In this document: piece after piece, positions 31,251-39,750 of the stretch
Layout of the letters: each line of letters begins with the position of its first letter
Position numbering within the stretch: the stretch's first letter is position 1
Assembly: GCA_019636345.1 (NCBI GenBank)
Contig: JAHBXQ010000003.1
Location: forward strand, 1 to 64,000
DNA from: Pirellulales bacterium
GTDB taxonomy: Bacteria; Planctomycetota; Planctomycetia; Pirellulales; Lacipirellulaceae
DNA: 64,000 nt
Direction: 5' to 3'
The notes under the pieces: model-generated
The model's database searches: none
What the model was told of the DNA's origin: nothing
The model's input: the letters and a program-made list of their open reading frames with translations, nothing else
Position numbers and translations under genes: made by a program

Positions 31251-31971
31251 GAAATCACTCGCGGGAAGCGCCCGGCTGATCGCAGCAGGCGATCGCGGGA
31301 CTCGTGGCAGACGCCGGCGAAAGGGGGGCCGAGGCGACGAATACTGCTAGAGTGCGGGAAGTTTGCCGATTTCGCAATGGGCGCCGGCGACGAAAGAACT
31401 CCTCGCCGCAACGCACGGTGAAAGGCCATACGCGCCGCCGTGCGCGCATCGGGCTGTAAACTGGGGAATTCCTGCGTCCAGTAACGGTTGCAGGGCCGCT
31501 AAAGAGCCGCGCGGGCAGCTTACAACCGGCGCCCCAGGAGGAGGTTTCCTGGCCGGCAAAGTTTGCCTAACAGTCGACGTAACCCAGTTGCTGAAAATTA
31601 CTTCGGGGCTCTCAAGGCGTCTTCTCGGCGGGACCGATACCACGGATGTCGCCAACAGAACTGCGATGAGCAACTCTGCGGCGACGCCCCGATTAGCGCA
31701 TCAACATGCCGGCTTCCCCTTCGAGCTATGGATTGGCTCGACCGGAGTTGACGCCTAACTTTTGGGGACCCCGCCTCGCGACACCCCGCCTTGACTCGGC
31801 CGGAACCCCTCCGGCTCCCGCGCTCCCGCCCCGTACACCCCGCCTTGGCACGCGCCACCTCCACGTCCTAACGACGAACCACCCAGGGAGGGTGCGGAGA
31901 CGACGACTGGCCCCCGGCCGTCGGCATGAGTTCTCGCGAGGTTGTCCCCAACCTATAGGAGATGTTCTGTG
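31251..31971. other. Long intergenic region, no gene seen
   Basis: About 720 bp between two divergent genes. The stretch 31760-31860 is rich in CCGCCT-type direct repeats. I find no convincing coding frame or RNA gene; TAGGAG at about 31956 is the ribosome-binding site of the next gene. Confidence 0.5.
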
Positions 31972-32994
31972 ATGAAATGGAACCTGTTAGGAGCGCTCTT
32001 GGTGAGCATCTGCCTGGCGGGACAGTCCTCTGCGGCTGGACTGCTCGACAAGATGCTTGACGGCGGCGTCGGCTGCGACGACGTCAACCTGTGTAGCTGC
32101 TGCGAGAAGTCGTGCGGATGCAGCGACAACTGCTGCGAAGCCTCGTGCGGATGTGCGGACAACTGCTGCGAAGCGAGCTGCGGTTGTGCCTCGAACTGCT
32201 GCTGCAAGAAGAAGCGCGGCTGCCTGCTGTCGAAGCTGTTCGGCCGCAAGAAGAGCTGCTGCTGCGAAGCCAGCTGCGGTTGCGCCGACCCCTGCTGCCA
32301 TGACGGCTGCTGCGGCGACGACTGCTGCGGCAAGGGCTGCTGCGAAGCCTCGTGCGGATGCCCCGACGACTGCTGCGGCAACGGCTGCTGCGACGATTCG
32401 TGCTGCGAAGCCTCGTGCGGTTGCGCCTCCAGCTGCTGCAAGAAGAAGCGTTCGTGCTTCTTGAGCAAGCTGTTCAGCCGCAAGAAGAGCAACTGCTGCT
32501 GCGAAGCCAGCTGCGGCTGCTCGGATGACTGCTGCGGCAACGGCTGCTGCGACGATTCTTGCTGCGGCAAGGGTTGCTGCGAAGCCAGCTGCGGTTGCCC
32601 CGACGATTGCTGCGGCAAGGGCTGCTGCGAAGCCAGCTGCGGTTGCTCGGACAACTGCTGCGAAGCCTCGTGCGGTTGTGCCTCGAACTGCTGCTGCAAG
32701 AAGAAGCGTTCGTGCTTCCTGAGCAAGCTGTTCAGCCGGAAGAAGAGCAACTGCTGCTGCGAAGCCAGCTGCGGTTGTGCCGATGACTGCTGCGGCAACG
32801 GCTGCTGCTGCGAAGCCAGCTGCGGTTGTGCCGATCCTTGCTGCGAAGCCTCGTGCGGCTGCACCGCCAGCTGCTCGGCTCCCGCGGCCAAGATGCCGAC
32901 CGAAGCCGCTCCGATTCCCCCGGCGCCCGCCGCCGACCCCGAGGCTCGGCTCGCCCAGCCCCGCAAGGTCGTCAGCGCCAGCTTCGTCCGCTAA
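31972..32994 (+). CDS. Large secreted cysteine-rich repeat protein
   Basis: 340 residues with about 90 cysteines. Signal peptide at 1-22 (LLGALLVSICLAGQSSAAG). The mature part repeats the unit CCEASCGC or close variants about thirteen times, with CCGNGCCDDSCC, CCGKG and CSDNCC variants, and three times a basic unit (KKKRxCxLSKLFxRKKS) that separates clusters. The end is Ala/Pro-rich without Cys. It is a larger relative of the protein at 6813-7304. Dense CC/CGC motifs suggest metal binding or disulfide cross-linking outside the cell. DNA-level repeats of the units imply expansion by slippage or recombination. A strong terminator follows. Confidence 0.88.
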   Translation: MKWNLLGALLVSICLAGQSSAAGLLDKMLDGGVGCDDVNLCSCCEKSCGCSDNCCEASCGCADNCCEASCGCASNCCCKKKRGCLLSKLFGRKKSCCCEASCGCADPCCHDGCCGDDCCGKGCCEASCGCPDDCCGNGCCDDSCCEASCGCASSCCKKKRSCFLSKLFSRKKSNCCCEASCGCSDDCCGNGCCDDSCCGKGCCEASCGCPDDCCGKGCCEASCGCSDNCCEASCGCASNCCCKKKRSCFLSKLFSRKKSNCCCEASCGCADDCCGNGCCCEASCGCADPCCEASCGCTASCSAPAAKMPTEAAPIPPAPAADPEARLAQPRKVVSASFVR

Positions 32995-33041
32995 GCAAGC
33001 GACACGACTCGCGTAAGCGAGAAACCAAACCCCCTCTGAGG

Positions 33042-33080
33042 ACCTGTCTCGGGCTTTCGGGCCCGGGGCAGGTTCTTTTT
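33042..33080 (+). terminator. Rho-independent terminator
   Basis: A 13-bp stem ACCTGTCTCGGGC/GCCCGGGGCAGGT (two G-T pairs) with a six-base loop, followed by TCTTTTT, 47 bases after the stop of the Cys-rich gene. Confidence 0.92.
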
Positions 33081-33197
33081 GTTTTCCCTCTCGCCGGGTC
33101 GCGAAGGGAACCGGCGAGAGGGGGAATGCGTATCCATCTCGTCGCGCCGCGTGGCGCGGACCTCTCGCCTCGAGCGACCTGAATACGCCGCCGCGTC

Positions 33198-34031
33198 ATG
33201 CTTGCATCGCTCCTGTCGCCGCGCCGGAAGGGACCGCGCCTCGCGTTGGCCGTGATCGCCGGCTGCTTGACGCCGACGGCCCGCGGCGACGACGTCCCCG
33301 GCCGCGAATTTCCCAGTTCGTCGGCGCCCGCGCCGGCAACCCCGGCCGACGAGCAATTTGCCCGGACGATCGCCGAGAGCGTCGCCGCCGCGATCCCCGA
33401 GCTGTACGACCGACGGCAGGACTGGGGCGCCACGAAGGAGATCGCCGTCGGACTTAAGTTCGAGGGCCGCGGTCTTCGTCAGGATCTCAAGCGCCGCAAG
33501 AAGGCCGTCGAACACGGCGTGTGGAAGCACTATCAGGTGCGACTCGTCGACCCGCAAAACACGCTCCGCGTGACCGTCGACGACCTCCGCCCCGCCGGGC
33601 CCGGGAAGATGGCGTTCGCCCTGCATCTGGACGCCCAGGTCGACGCCTGGGGCCGAGCCAAAGTCTACCAATACGGCGTCCACTTGATTGCGCTCGAGGT
33701 CGACGCCGACGCTCGACTCCGCGTCGACGTGGCGGGCGAAGTCGCCGTGCGGCTGGTCGCCGGGGACCGCGGCCCGGCGCTGGCCGTCGAGCCGACGATC
33801 GCCGCCGCGCGGCTTCGGTTCGACGAGTTCCGCATCCGCCGGGTCAGCAACGCCCGCGGTCCGCTGGTGCGCGAGCTCGGGGACGAAGTCCGCCGGATGC
33901 TCGAACGCAAACTCGATGAACCGACGCTCGTCGCGAAGCTCAATCGAGCGATCGAGAAGAAGCAAGATCGCCTGCGACTCGACTTGGCCGCCGCGGGCGG
34001 TCTCGCGGCGTTCGGGCCGCCGGCGCCGTGA
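33198..34031 (+). CDS. Exported conserved planctomycete protein, 277 residues
   Basis: Signal peptide about residues 1-30 (LALAVIAGCLTPTARG). After a Ser/Pro linker comes a mostly beta domain with alternating strands (EIAVGLKFEGRGLRQDL, HYQVRLVDPQNTLRVTVDDL, KMAFALHLDAQVDAW, RLRVDVAGEVAVRLV) and a C-terminal helical part (LGDEVRRMLERKLDEPTLVAKLN). The layout is that of a lipid-binding or membrane-facing periplasmic domain, but I recognise no family beyond its occurrence in planctomycetes. Convergent with the FliM/FliN-like gene. Confidence 0.78.
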   Translation: MLASLLSPRRKGPRLALAVIAGCLTPTARGDDVPGREFPSSSAPAPATPADEQFARTIAESVAAAIPELYDRRQDWGATKEIAVGLKFEGRGLRQDLKRRKKAVEHGVWKHYQVRLVDPQNTLRVTVDDLRPAGPGKMAFALHLDAQVDAWGRAKVYQYGVHLIALEVDADARLRVDVAGEVAVRLVAGDRGPALAVEPTIAAARLRFDEFRIRRVSNARGPLVRELGDEVRRMLERKLDEPTLVAKLNRAIEKKQDRLRLDLAAAGGLAAFGPPAP

Positions 34032-34048
34032 CGGGCTCCGCCGAATCG

Positions 34049-34939
34049 TCACCCGGCGCGGCGCGGCTTGAGCGTCATCGTCACGAATCGCTCTTGCGGC
34101 AAGAGGATCGAGGTGACGCGAAACCCGAACTTCTCGCCGATCTTCACCGCCTCGCCCTCGGCAATCGCCTGGTTGCCCGCGAACAGTTGCAGCAACTCGT
34201 CGCACGGCTTGTCGAACTTGACGATCGTCCCGGGAGCGATTGCGACGATATCCTGAATCGACTCCTTCTTGGTCGCCAGGCGAACGCTCACCGCCACTTG
34301 CACCCGCAGGCGGCTGCGCGACTGGGGCGACAAGCGCGACGGATCGAACTCCTGCGGGGCGCTTGCCGCCGCGACCGGAGCAGGCGTCGCGGCAGCCGCC
34401 GGCTTGGCGGGCTCGGGCGCAGGAGCCGGCGCCGGCGGAAACAGTTCCGCCCCCCGGGCCAACGGCCACACCAGCAGCAGCGGTCCCGATTTCTCCCCCG
34501 CCGTGAGCGTCAGCGACACCGTCGCCGAGTCGTCTTGCGCCCCGGCCCGGGCCAACCCCGCGGCCAAGTCGTCGACCCGATGCGCCTCGAACACGTCGGC
34601 CATCAGGGTCTCGGGCACCAGCAGCATGCTCAACTCTTGAGCGAGCGTGCTGAGTTTGCTCTCCCCGGTCGGATCCGGCGCGGCGTACCACCCGGGCAGC
34701 AGGCCCGACGACTCGGGAATGACGGCCACGGCGGCCGCGTCGCCGAACGTCATCAGCACCGCCAGCCCCGGGCCCGCGAGATCGACCCCGCCGCGCGCCG
34801 CGGCGTAGGCGCCTGCCTCGCCGACGGCGAGGGCAAACGGTCCGTCGAGCGCCCGGCTGAACGCGCCGGCCGCCTCCTCGGCGCCGGCCGTGCAGGCGGC
34901 GAGGACCTCGGGGGCGAGTTGGGGCGTCAGTTCGCTCAT
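34049..34939 (-). CDS. FliM/FliN-like (SpoA domain) protein, orphan
   Basis: 296 residues from ATG 34939 (MSELTPQLAPEVL). The C-terminal 75 residues are a SpoA/FliN domain: LRVQVAVSVRLATKKESIQDIVAIAPGTI, KFDKPCDELLQLFAGNQAIAEGEAVKIGEKFGFRV, matching the flagellar motor switch C-ring domain, complete with the 'V..R.G..I' end. An N-terminal 180-residue part resembles a FliM/CheC-like sensor domain (with the AGPGLAVLMTF region), joined by an Ala/Pro linker. No other flagellar or secretion gene is in the window. In planctomycetes such proteins appear near flagellar loci or alone. Confidence 0.82.
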   Translation of the reverse strand: MSELTPQLAPEVLAACTAGAEEAAGAFSRALDGPFALAVGEAGAYAAARGGVDLAGPGLAVLMTFGDAAAVAVIPESSGLLPGWYAAPDPTGESKLSTLAQELSMLLVPETLMADVFEAHRVDDLAAGLARAGAQDDSATVSLTLTAGEKSGPLLLVWPLARGAELFPPAPAPAPEPAKPAAAATPAPVAAASAPQEFDPSRLSPQSRSRLRVQVAVSVRLATKKESIQDIVAIAPGTIVKFDKPCDELLQLFAGNQAIAEGEAVKIGEKFGFRVTSILLPQERFVTMTLKPRRAG

Positions 34940-35181
34940 ACGCGCGAAGGGCAAGTCGAGTCGGCAACGGGAGCGGTCACGACGAACCGCTGGCGCATAG
35001 GCGCTCCCACGACCTACAGTATCGGCAACCGCCCCCCGCAAACTTTTCCCAGACCGACCCGCCGCCGCTAGCAAGTTGGCGCTTGAAAGCGCCCATCTTG
35101 GAGCGGGTCGCCGGCCGGCAAGGGGATCGATCCTGGAGGGCAAGCTTGGAAAGCGCGCGGGGCCTTCTCGACGCCGGCAGG

Positions 35182-35210
35182 TCCAATCGGCGGGGCGATT
35201 TGCGTATAAT
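35182..35210 (+). promoter_or_regulatory. Probable nadA promoter
   Basis: A perfect TATAAT at 35205-35210, 52 bases before the ATG. The -35 (TCCAAT) is weak. Confidence 0.45.
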
Positions 35211-35261
35211 GGGGCGCTCCCCCGCGGTTCCTCCCTCCTTCTTGCCGCTTGCTAGCACGCC

Positions 35262-36401
35262 ATGCCCGTCGCCGCCGACCCTTCGCCCCGATTCGACCTG
35301 CAGCCGTACAAGTCGCTCGCCAACGACGAACTGCAGCGACGGATTCAGGCGGTGCGCGACGAGTTCGGCCCGCGGCTGTTGATCCTGGGACACCACTACC
35401 AGCAGGACGAGGTGGTCGCCCTGGCCGACCTGAGCGGCGACAGCTACCAGTTGAGCCAGACGGCCGCCGAGAGCGCCGACTGCCGGATGATCGCGTTTTG
35501 CGGCGTTCACTTTATGGCCGAGACGGCCGACATCCTTGCCAACCGGCCCGCGAAGCTCGCCGAGCGCGACGGCGAGCGGGTCCGCGTGATTCTCCCCGAC
35601 ATGGCCGCCGGCTGCTCGATGGCCGACATGGCGGCGATCCATCAGATCGAAGACGCCTGGGAGCAGCTCGCCGAAGCGATCGACGTCGAGGACCTGACGC
35701 CGGTCACGTACATCAACTCGGCGGCCAGTTTGAAGGCGTTCGTCGGCCGGCACGGGGGAATCGTCTGCACGAGCAGCAACGCCCGGGCGGCGCTCGAGTG
35801 GGCGTTCGCGCGCACCAGCCGCGTGATGTTCTTCCCCGACCAGCACCTGGGACGCAACACGGCGCTGGGAATGGGGATCGGGCTCGACGCGATGCCGGTG
35901 TGGGACCCGTACGCCGAGGAGTTCGGCGGCTCGAGCGAGGCCGATTTGGTGCGCAGCCGCGTCATCCTGTGGAAGGGGCACTGCAGCGTTCATCAGATGT
36001 TCCGCCCCGAGCACGTCGCGACGTACCGCCGGCAACACCCGGGGATCAAGATCCTGGTCCACCCCGAGTGCCCGCGCGAGGTGTTCGAGCTGGCCGACGA
36101 GTCGGGCTCGACCGGCAAGATCATTCGCACCGTCGAGGGGGCCCCCCCGGGGACCAAGTGGGCGATCGGCACCGAGCTGCACCTCGTGAACCGGCTCAAG
36201 GCCCAGCACCCGGAGCAGGAGATTCATTTCCTCTCGCCGGTCGTCTGCATGTGCGCGACGATGTATCGGATCAACCTGGCCCACTTGGCGTGGAGCCTGG
36301 AGAACCTTGCGGCGGGGACGCCGGTCAACACGATCGAGGTCGACGAAGAGACGGCGAAATGGTCGCTCGCGGCGCTCGAGCGGATGCTTGAGGTGAAGTA
36401 G
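35262..36401 (+). CDS. nadA: Quinolinate synthase
   Basis: 379 residues, normal NadA length. It condenses iminoaspartate and dihydroxyacetone phosphate to quinolinate in NAD synthesis and needs a [4Fe-4S] cluster. Visible family motifs: ILGHHYQQDEVVALADLSGDSYQL (residues 47-70), CGVHFMAETADIL, ILPDMAAGCSMADM (Cys118), HQMFRPEHVATYR and HPECPREV (Cys270), and VVCMCATMYRINL (Cys329/331). Three of these cysteines are the cluster ligands. No nadB or nadC lies beside it. Start chosen at the first ATG of the family alignment; a TATAAT box stands 52 bases upstream. Confidence 0.96.
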   Translation: MPVAADPSPRFDLQPYKSLANDELQRRIQAVRDEFGPRLLILGHHYQQDEVVALADLSGDSYQLSQTAAESADCRMIAFCGVHFMAETADILANRPAKLAERDGERVRVILPDMAAGCSMADMAAIHQIEDAWEQLAEAIDVEDLTPVTYINSAASLKAFVGRHGGIVCTSSNARAALEWAFARTSRVMFFPDQHLGRNTALGMGIGLDAMPVWDPYAEEFGGSSEADLVRSRVILWKGHCSVHQMFRPEHVATYRRQHPGIKILVHPECPREVFELADESGSTGKIIRTVEGAPPGTKWAIGTELHLVNRLKAQHPEQEIHFLSPVVCMCATMYRINLAHLAWSLENLAAGTPVNTIEVDEETAKWSLAALERMLEVK

Positions 36402-36421
36402 CGGACGCGCCTTGGCCGTCG

Positions 36422-36503
36422 TTCGCCGGCGACCTGGGAGGTCGCGGCTGTGAGCGGCGGCGGGCGCTTGAGACAGTAGCCGCGAGGCCCCGCCTCGCCG
36501 GCG
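36422..36503. repeat. REP-like palindromic repeat, copy 1
   Basis: TTCGCCGGCGACCTGGGAGG...CCCGCCTCGCCGGCG, with an internal GCGACCT/AGGTCGC hairpin. The same unit is at 37134-37216, on the other side of the transposase gene. Confidence 0.85.
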
Positions 36504-36525
36504 GAGGGGAGAGAAGGATCCTCCA

Positions 36526-37008
36526 CTACAGGGACAATCCGCGTTCCTCGTCCCATTTCCATCCGCCGTGTTGCGGCAGGTAGCTTTGCGTCAGACGATC
36601 GAAGTGCGTCCGATCGCGAACCGGTTTCCTGCTTGCGCCTTTGGAAAACCACGGGCGGAGCAAACCGAGTTCACGCAGACGACGCGTGAGATTGCCCTTC
36701 ACTGCGGCGCCGACTTGTCGAGCAGGCCGCTCGTCGCGCCAGCTTGTCAAAACGTGGAGATGCGTTGATTGGCAAGCGATGGCATGGATTCTCGCCGCTA
36801 GCAGCGGCGCGGCGACGAGAACGGCGTCGATGAGCGTCCGTTGCAACTCTCGATCGAATACGGCGGCTTCCTGCTTCATGTTGCGACGATAAGCCGTCGC
36901 TAGACGTTTGTTCTGCGGCTGGAATCCCTCGCGCCAGTGAACATACCCCTGCAGGCGATCAGGAAGCCATGTGCCGTAGGCGTGAAACGTGAAGAGAACG
37001 CAGGGCAC
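36526..37008 (-). CDS. REP-associated (Y1/HUH) transposase-like protein
   Basis: About 160 residues from GTG 37008 (VPCVLFTFHAYGTWLPDR); an in-frame ATG further upstream gives 32 residues of no resemblance. The start FTFHAYGTWLPDRLQGYVHW, the HUH-type motif STHLHVLTSW and the helix with a Tyr candidate (SYLPQHGG) fit the IS200/Y1 superfamily, especially the RAYT-type proteins that move or maintain REP repeats. It has no partner helper. Two copies of a palindromic repeat flank the gene, which supports the RAYT reading. The upstream 11-bp inverted repeat CGACCAATAGT may be its operator or promoter region. Confidence 0.8.
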   Translation of the reverse strand: MPCVLFTFHAYGTWLPDRLQGYVHWREGFQPQNKRLATAYRRNMKQEAAVFDRELQRTLIDAVLVAAPLLAARIHAIACQSTHLHVLTSWRDERPARQVGAAVKGNLTRRLRELGLLRPWFSKGASRKPVRDRTHFDRLTQSYLPQHGGWKWDEERGLSL

Positions 37009-37042
37009 GGGCGGCTCTATTCGGCGAGGGAGACACGCGAGA

Positions 37043-37076
37043 CGACCAATAGTGGATTTATGTATACTATTGGTCG
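37043..37076. other. 11-bp inverted repeat upstream of the transposase gene
   Basis: CGACCAATAGT (37043-37053) and ACTATTGGTCG (37066-37076) are perfect complements separated by 12 bases that contain a TATACATAAA-type sequence on the transposase strand. Lies 35-68 bases before the start codon; an operator is plausible. Confidence 0.6.
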
Positions 37077-37133
37077 GCGCGTGCGTCAAGCCCTTGGTGC
37101 GCAATCATGCTTGTGCGGAGCATCGCTCAGCGG

Positions 37134-37216
37134 TTCGCCGGCGACCTGGGAGGTCGCGGCTGCGCAAGGCGCGGCTGTGAGCGCTTGATAGCCGCGAGGC
37201 CCTGCCTCGCCGGCGA
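37134..37216. repeat. REP-like palindromic repeat, copy 2
   Basis: Same unit as 36422-36503: TTCGCCGGCGACCTGGGAGG...CCTGCCTCGCCGGCG, with one extra internal segment. Confidence 0.85.
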
Positions 37217-37441
37217 TTACAGAAGTTGCGCGACTCGCAACGGGCCTGGCGCCGCGACGCTCGCCTGGGGGCCTTTGATCGCCCCGAAGCCGCCGTACTC
37301 GCGGATTTCCATCCACAGGCACAGAATCCCGATGAGCAGCGCCAACAGCGACACCAGCAGCATCACCGTGTAGACGTTCCACGGCGATTTCTTGGTGAGC
37401 ACCGAGGGGGCGCTAGCCGACTCTAAGTTGGGTTGCGACAT
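37217..37441 (-). CDS. Small membrane protein, 74 residues
   Basis: One membrane helix (VYTVMLLVSLLALLIGILCLWMEI, about residues 23-46) follows a polar N-terminus (MSQPNLESASAPSVLTKK). The tail GFGAIKGPQASVAAP is soluble. The start codon lies 29 bases inside the upstream coiled-coil gene, so the two overlap and are probably translated together. The GGFGAIKG turn is the kind of small conserved motif seen in planctomycete envelope proteins. Function unknown. Confidence 0.78.
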   Translation of the reverse strand: MSQPNLESASAPSVLTKKSPWNVYTVMLLVSLLALLIGILCLWMEIREYGGFGAIKGPQASVAAPGPLRVAQLL

Positions 37442-38243
37442 CGTCCCCCTCCATAATCGTGCCCTGCTGGAACTCGCGCAACACCTGACCGACCGCCTTG
37501 TCGGGCTCGGTCTTGATGATTCGGGCTCGGCCGAGATACCGCTCGCCGCGGAAGATCTCCACGGTCTGGCCCTGCTTGATGCCGTCGTCGGCGCCGATCG
37601 TGATCTCGATCATCTGCCCGCCGGCGACCCGCTTAGTGTACGAGATCATCCCCCGCACCCGGGCGACCGCCTCGCCGTGGGGATCGATGTCGTTCTCGTT
37701 GAGCAGCATCGTTTTCGACGCCAAATCTTGCACCAACTGGTCGTTGCGTTCCTTGACCTGACTCAACTGGCCCGCGGTCGTGTGGAGCTCGGTCGTCGCC
37801 TTGAGCGTCGTGGCGAACAGCCCGTCGCGCTCGGTCTGGGCGGTGCGGATGTCCTTGCGCAGCTGGGTCACTTCCTGACTCAGCAGGCGGTTGTTCTCCT
37901 CGGTGGCCGTCACGGTCGCCAGCAACCGGGCGCTCTCGGACTTCGACTGGTCGAGGTCCTTCTGCAGGGCCGAGTTCTCGGCCAGCATCTGCACCCGCTC
38001 GCTTTCCAGTTTGCGGACGTCCTGCTGGGCGGCCTCGCGCTCGGCCTCGAGCAGGCTCACCTGCTTGAGGTACGTCGACTCGAGCTGCGCATTGGTCGTT
38101 CGGGCCGCCTGAAGCTGCGTGTTGATCTTCTGGTAGGCCTGTTGCCAATTCGTGTGGGTCGCGTAGACGAACACCGCTGCGATCATCAGCAGCAGCGACG
38201 CGATGGCGATCAACCCCGTGAAAATCTTGCCGAGAAAAGTCAT
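37413..38243 (-). CDS. Membrane-anchored coiled-coil protein
   Basis: 276 residues from ATG 38243. One N-terminal helix (FTGLIAIASLLLMIAAVFVYA) is followed by a long coiled coil, about residues 28-180 (YLKQVSLLEAEREAAQQDVRKLESERVQML), with regular heptads. The last 90 residues are a small strand-rich domain (VRGMISYTKRVAGGQMIEITIG, QGQTVEIFRGERYLGRARIIKTEPD) reminiscent of the beta domains of divisome or secretion-envelope proteins. A planctomycete envelope protein with its small overlapping partner downstream. Function unknown. Confidence 0.8.
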   Translation of the reverse strand: MTFLGKIFTGLIAIASLLLMIAAVFVYATHTNWQQAYQKINTQLQAARTTNAQLESTYLKQVSLLEAEREAAQQDVRKLESERVQMLAENSALQKDLDQSKSESARLLATVTATEENNRLLSQEVTQLRKDIRTAQTERDGLFATTLKATTELHTTAGQLSQVKERNDQLVQDLASKTMLLNENDIDPHGEAVARVRGMISYTKRVAGGQMIEITIGADDGIKQGQTVEIFRGERYLGRARIIKTEPDKAVGQVLREFQQGTIMEGDDVATQLRVG

Positions 38244-38473
38244 CGAACTCGGGTCCTCAGTGAGCGGCAACGGCGGCCGGCGGGCGTGATTGCGAGCCTG
38301 CCGCGGGGCTGCGTCGAGGCGGTTCCACGACCTCGGCGAAGCTAGGGTCTCGGCCGGCGCCACTCCAGCGCCGCTGACGGAGGGGGGCTGGGGCGAATCG
38401 GAGCCCCCGCCGGCTTCGGGCCCATCGGCCCCAAACCACTGCTACGGCAGGAGATATATCGCCTGCCCTTGGC

Positions 38474-38503
38474 AGTATAGTCAAGCTGGGAAAACAGTGT
38501 CAA
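38474..38503 (-). promoter_or_regulatory. Strong sigma-70 promoter of the coiled-coil gene pair
   Basis: On the minus strand TTGACA (38498-38503) and TATACT (38474-38479) with an 18-base spacer. This places the start of transcription near 38467 and gives a leader of about 225 bases. The rest of 38244-38591 shows no gene. Confidence 0.75.
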
Positions 38504-38591
38504 ACTTCGCGGCCCGGCGGGGGGCTTTCCGGCTGCGAAAACTGTCCGACCCCGCTCCGGTTGCGCCGTCCAGGCCGATTGCACCGGGGAT

Positions 38592-38813
38592 TTAGCCCCG
38601 GGGATGGCAGGCGCACCCCCCGCCGCAGCCCCCGACCGGAGACCCCTGGGGGAGCGACCCTCCGCCGGGGGACCCCGTGCGGGCCGCCGGCACGCTTAAC
38701 AGCCGCGTCAGCCGCACGCCGCCGCACTGTTCGCAGGTCGGCTGCTCCTCGCCGCGAACCAAGTGTTCCTGCTCGCGTCGGCAGTCGGTGCAGACGAATT
38801 CGTAGAGGGGCAT
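38592..38813 (-). CDS. FmdB family zinc-ribbon protein
   Basis: 73 residues. MPLYEFVCTDCRREQEHLV is the usual FmdB opening; Cys8/Cys11 and Cys27/Cys30 (CEQCGG) form the zinc ribbon. A Gly/Ser-rich tail has extra cysteines (GGCGGGCACHP). FmdB proteins are small putative regulators found beside metabolic genes in many bacteria; the role of the tail is unknown. The next gene on the same strand, at 38902-39630, is upstream by 88 bases, so the two may be an operon. Confidence 0.85.
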   Translation of the reverse strand: MPLYEFVCTDCRREQEHLVRGEEQPTCEQCGGVRLTRLLSVPAARTGSPGGGSLPQGSPVGGCGGGCACHPRG

Positions 38814-38901
38814 GGCTGGGAATCGCACCGGGAGGATACGGGACTGTCAGGATCGATTACGGCAGGCGACCCGAAGACCGGTCGCCGTGATTTTTTTCGG
38901 C

Positions 38902-39630
38902 TCAGCCCCCGCGCCGCCACCGCTCTTCCGGACGCCGCAGGATCTCGCCCGCCACGATCAATTGTCGCACCCCTGCGGGGCGCGACAACATGGTCGCCAA
39001 ATCCTCGGCCATGGGCGAGCGAACGGCTCGCTGGGTCGAGGTCTCGACGCTCTCGCCAAGCGTCCCGAGCTGATGGCTGAACTTCTCGCGGAGGTGTTCC
39101 TCCATCCGCTCGTCGGCCTGTTCGACGTCGGCGGCGAGATGCGACGCGTGCGAGGCGAGCGCGGCGGCGTGCTGTTCCAACTGGCGGACGTCCCCCCCGA
39201 TGTGGGTGCGGACGTGATCGGCGACCGACTCGCGGGCCTTCCGCGGTTCGCCTTCCGGCGCACGCCGCGGGGGTTGGGCGACCGGGGTCCGCGGGCGCTG
39301 CGGCGGCTGACCCGACGAGGCGGCGGGCCGGCGCGGCTGTTGCGTTTGGGCCGGCTTCCGCGGGACCGGCGCCGGCTGCGGACGCGGCGCCTCGCCGCGG
39401 GCCTTGCGCAGAAACTCGTCGACCTCGCGGCGCAACTGGTCCTGCTGCGGCGCGGGGGCGACCCCGGCCCGCGGCAGCTCGACCGGCGGCCGTGCAACCG
39501 GAGGCTTGGGAGGTTTACGCTTCTGTTGCGCCACTCCCGCCACCAACTGCGCCACGCCGTACAGCACCATGAACACGATCGGGACGATCGTCTCCCAGTC
39601 AACGGCCAGCAGATAGGAGAGGGGACGCAT
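38902..39630 (-). CDS. Membrane-anchored protein of unknown function
   Basis: 242 residues from ATG 39630 (MRPLSYLLAVDWETIVPI). One N-terminal helix (IVPIVFMVLYGVAQLVAGV) is followed by a long Pro/Gln/Arg-rich linker (residues 45-150) and a C-terminal helical part (LEQHAAALASHASHLAADVEQADERMEEHLREK, residues 165-200, coiled-coil-like). The end carries PMAEDLATMLSRPAGVRQLIVAGEILRRPEE, a conserved-looking motif seen in planctomycete proteins of this type. No known domain. Located in the cytoplasmic membrane with most of the protein on the inside or outside, unclear. Confidence 0.78.
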   Translation of the reverse strand: MRPLSYLLAVDWETIVPIVFMVLYGVAQLVAGVAQQKRKPPKPPVARPPVELPRAGVAPAPQQDQLRREVDEFLRKARGEAPRPQPAPVPRKPAQTQQPRRPAASSGQPPQRPRTPVAQPPRRAPEGEPRKARESVADHVRTHIGGDVRQLEQHAAALASHASHLAADVEQADERMEEHLREKFSHQLGTLGESVETSTQRAVRSPMAEDLATMLSRPAGVRQLIVAGEILRRPEERWRRGG

Positions 39631-39750
39631 CGGCTTAAGGGGGATTGGCTGGCGTCCGTTGCGAACCGCCAAGGACGCCAAACGGGAAATCTGTCAGGAA
39701 CCGCTCGTTGTGCGCTGCAGCGGTTCCCGCCTTCGGCTGCACGGTGGATT

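Noticed and set aside
27007-31421. Two long plus-strand open frames opposite the PQQ-propeller genes
   Set aside because: They mirror the real genes codon by codon and have no domain or start signal.
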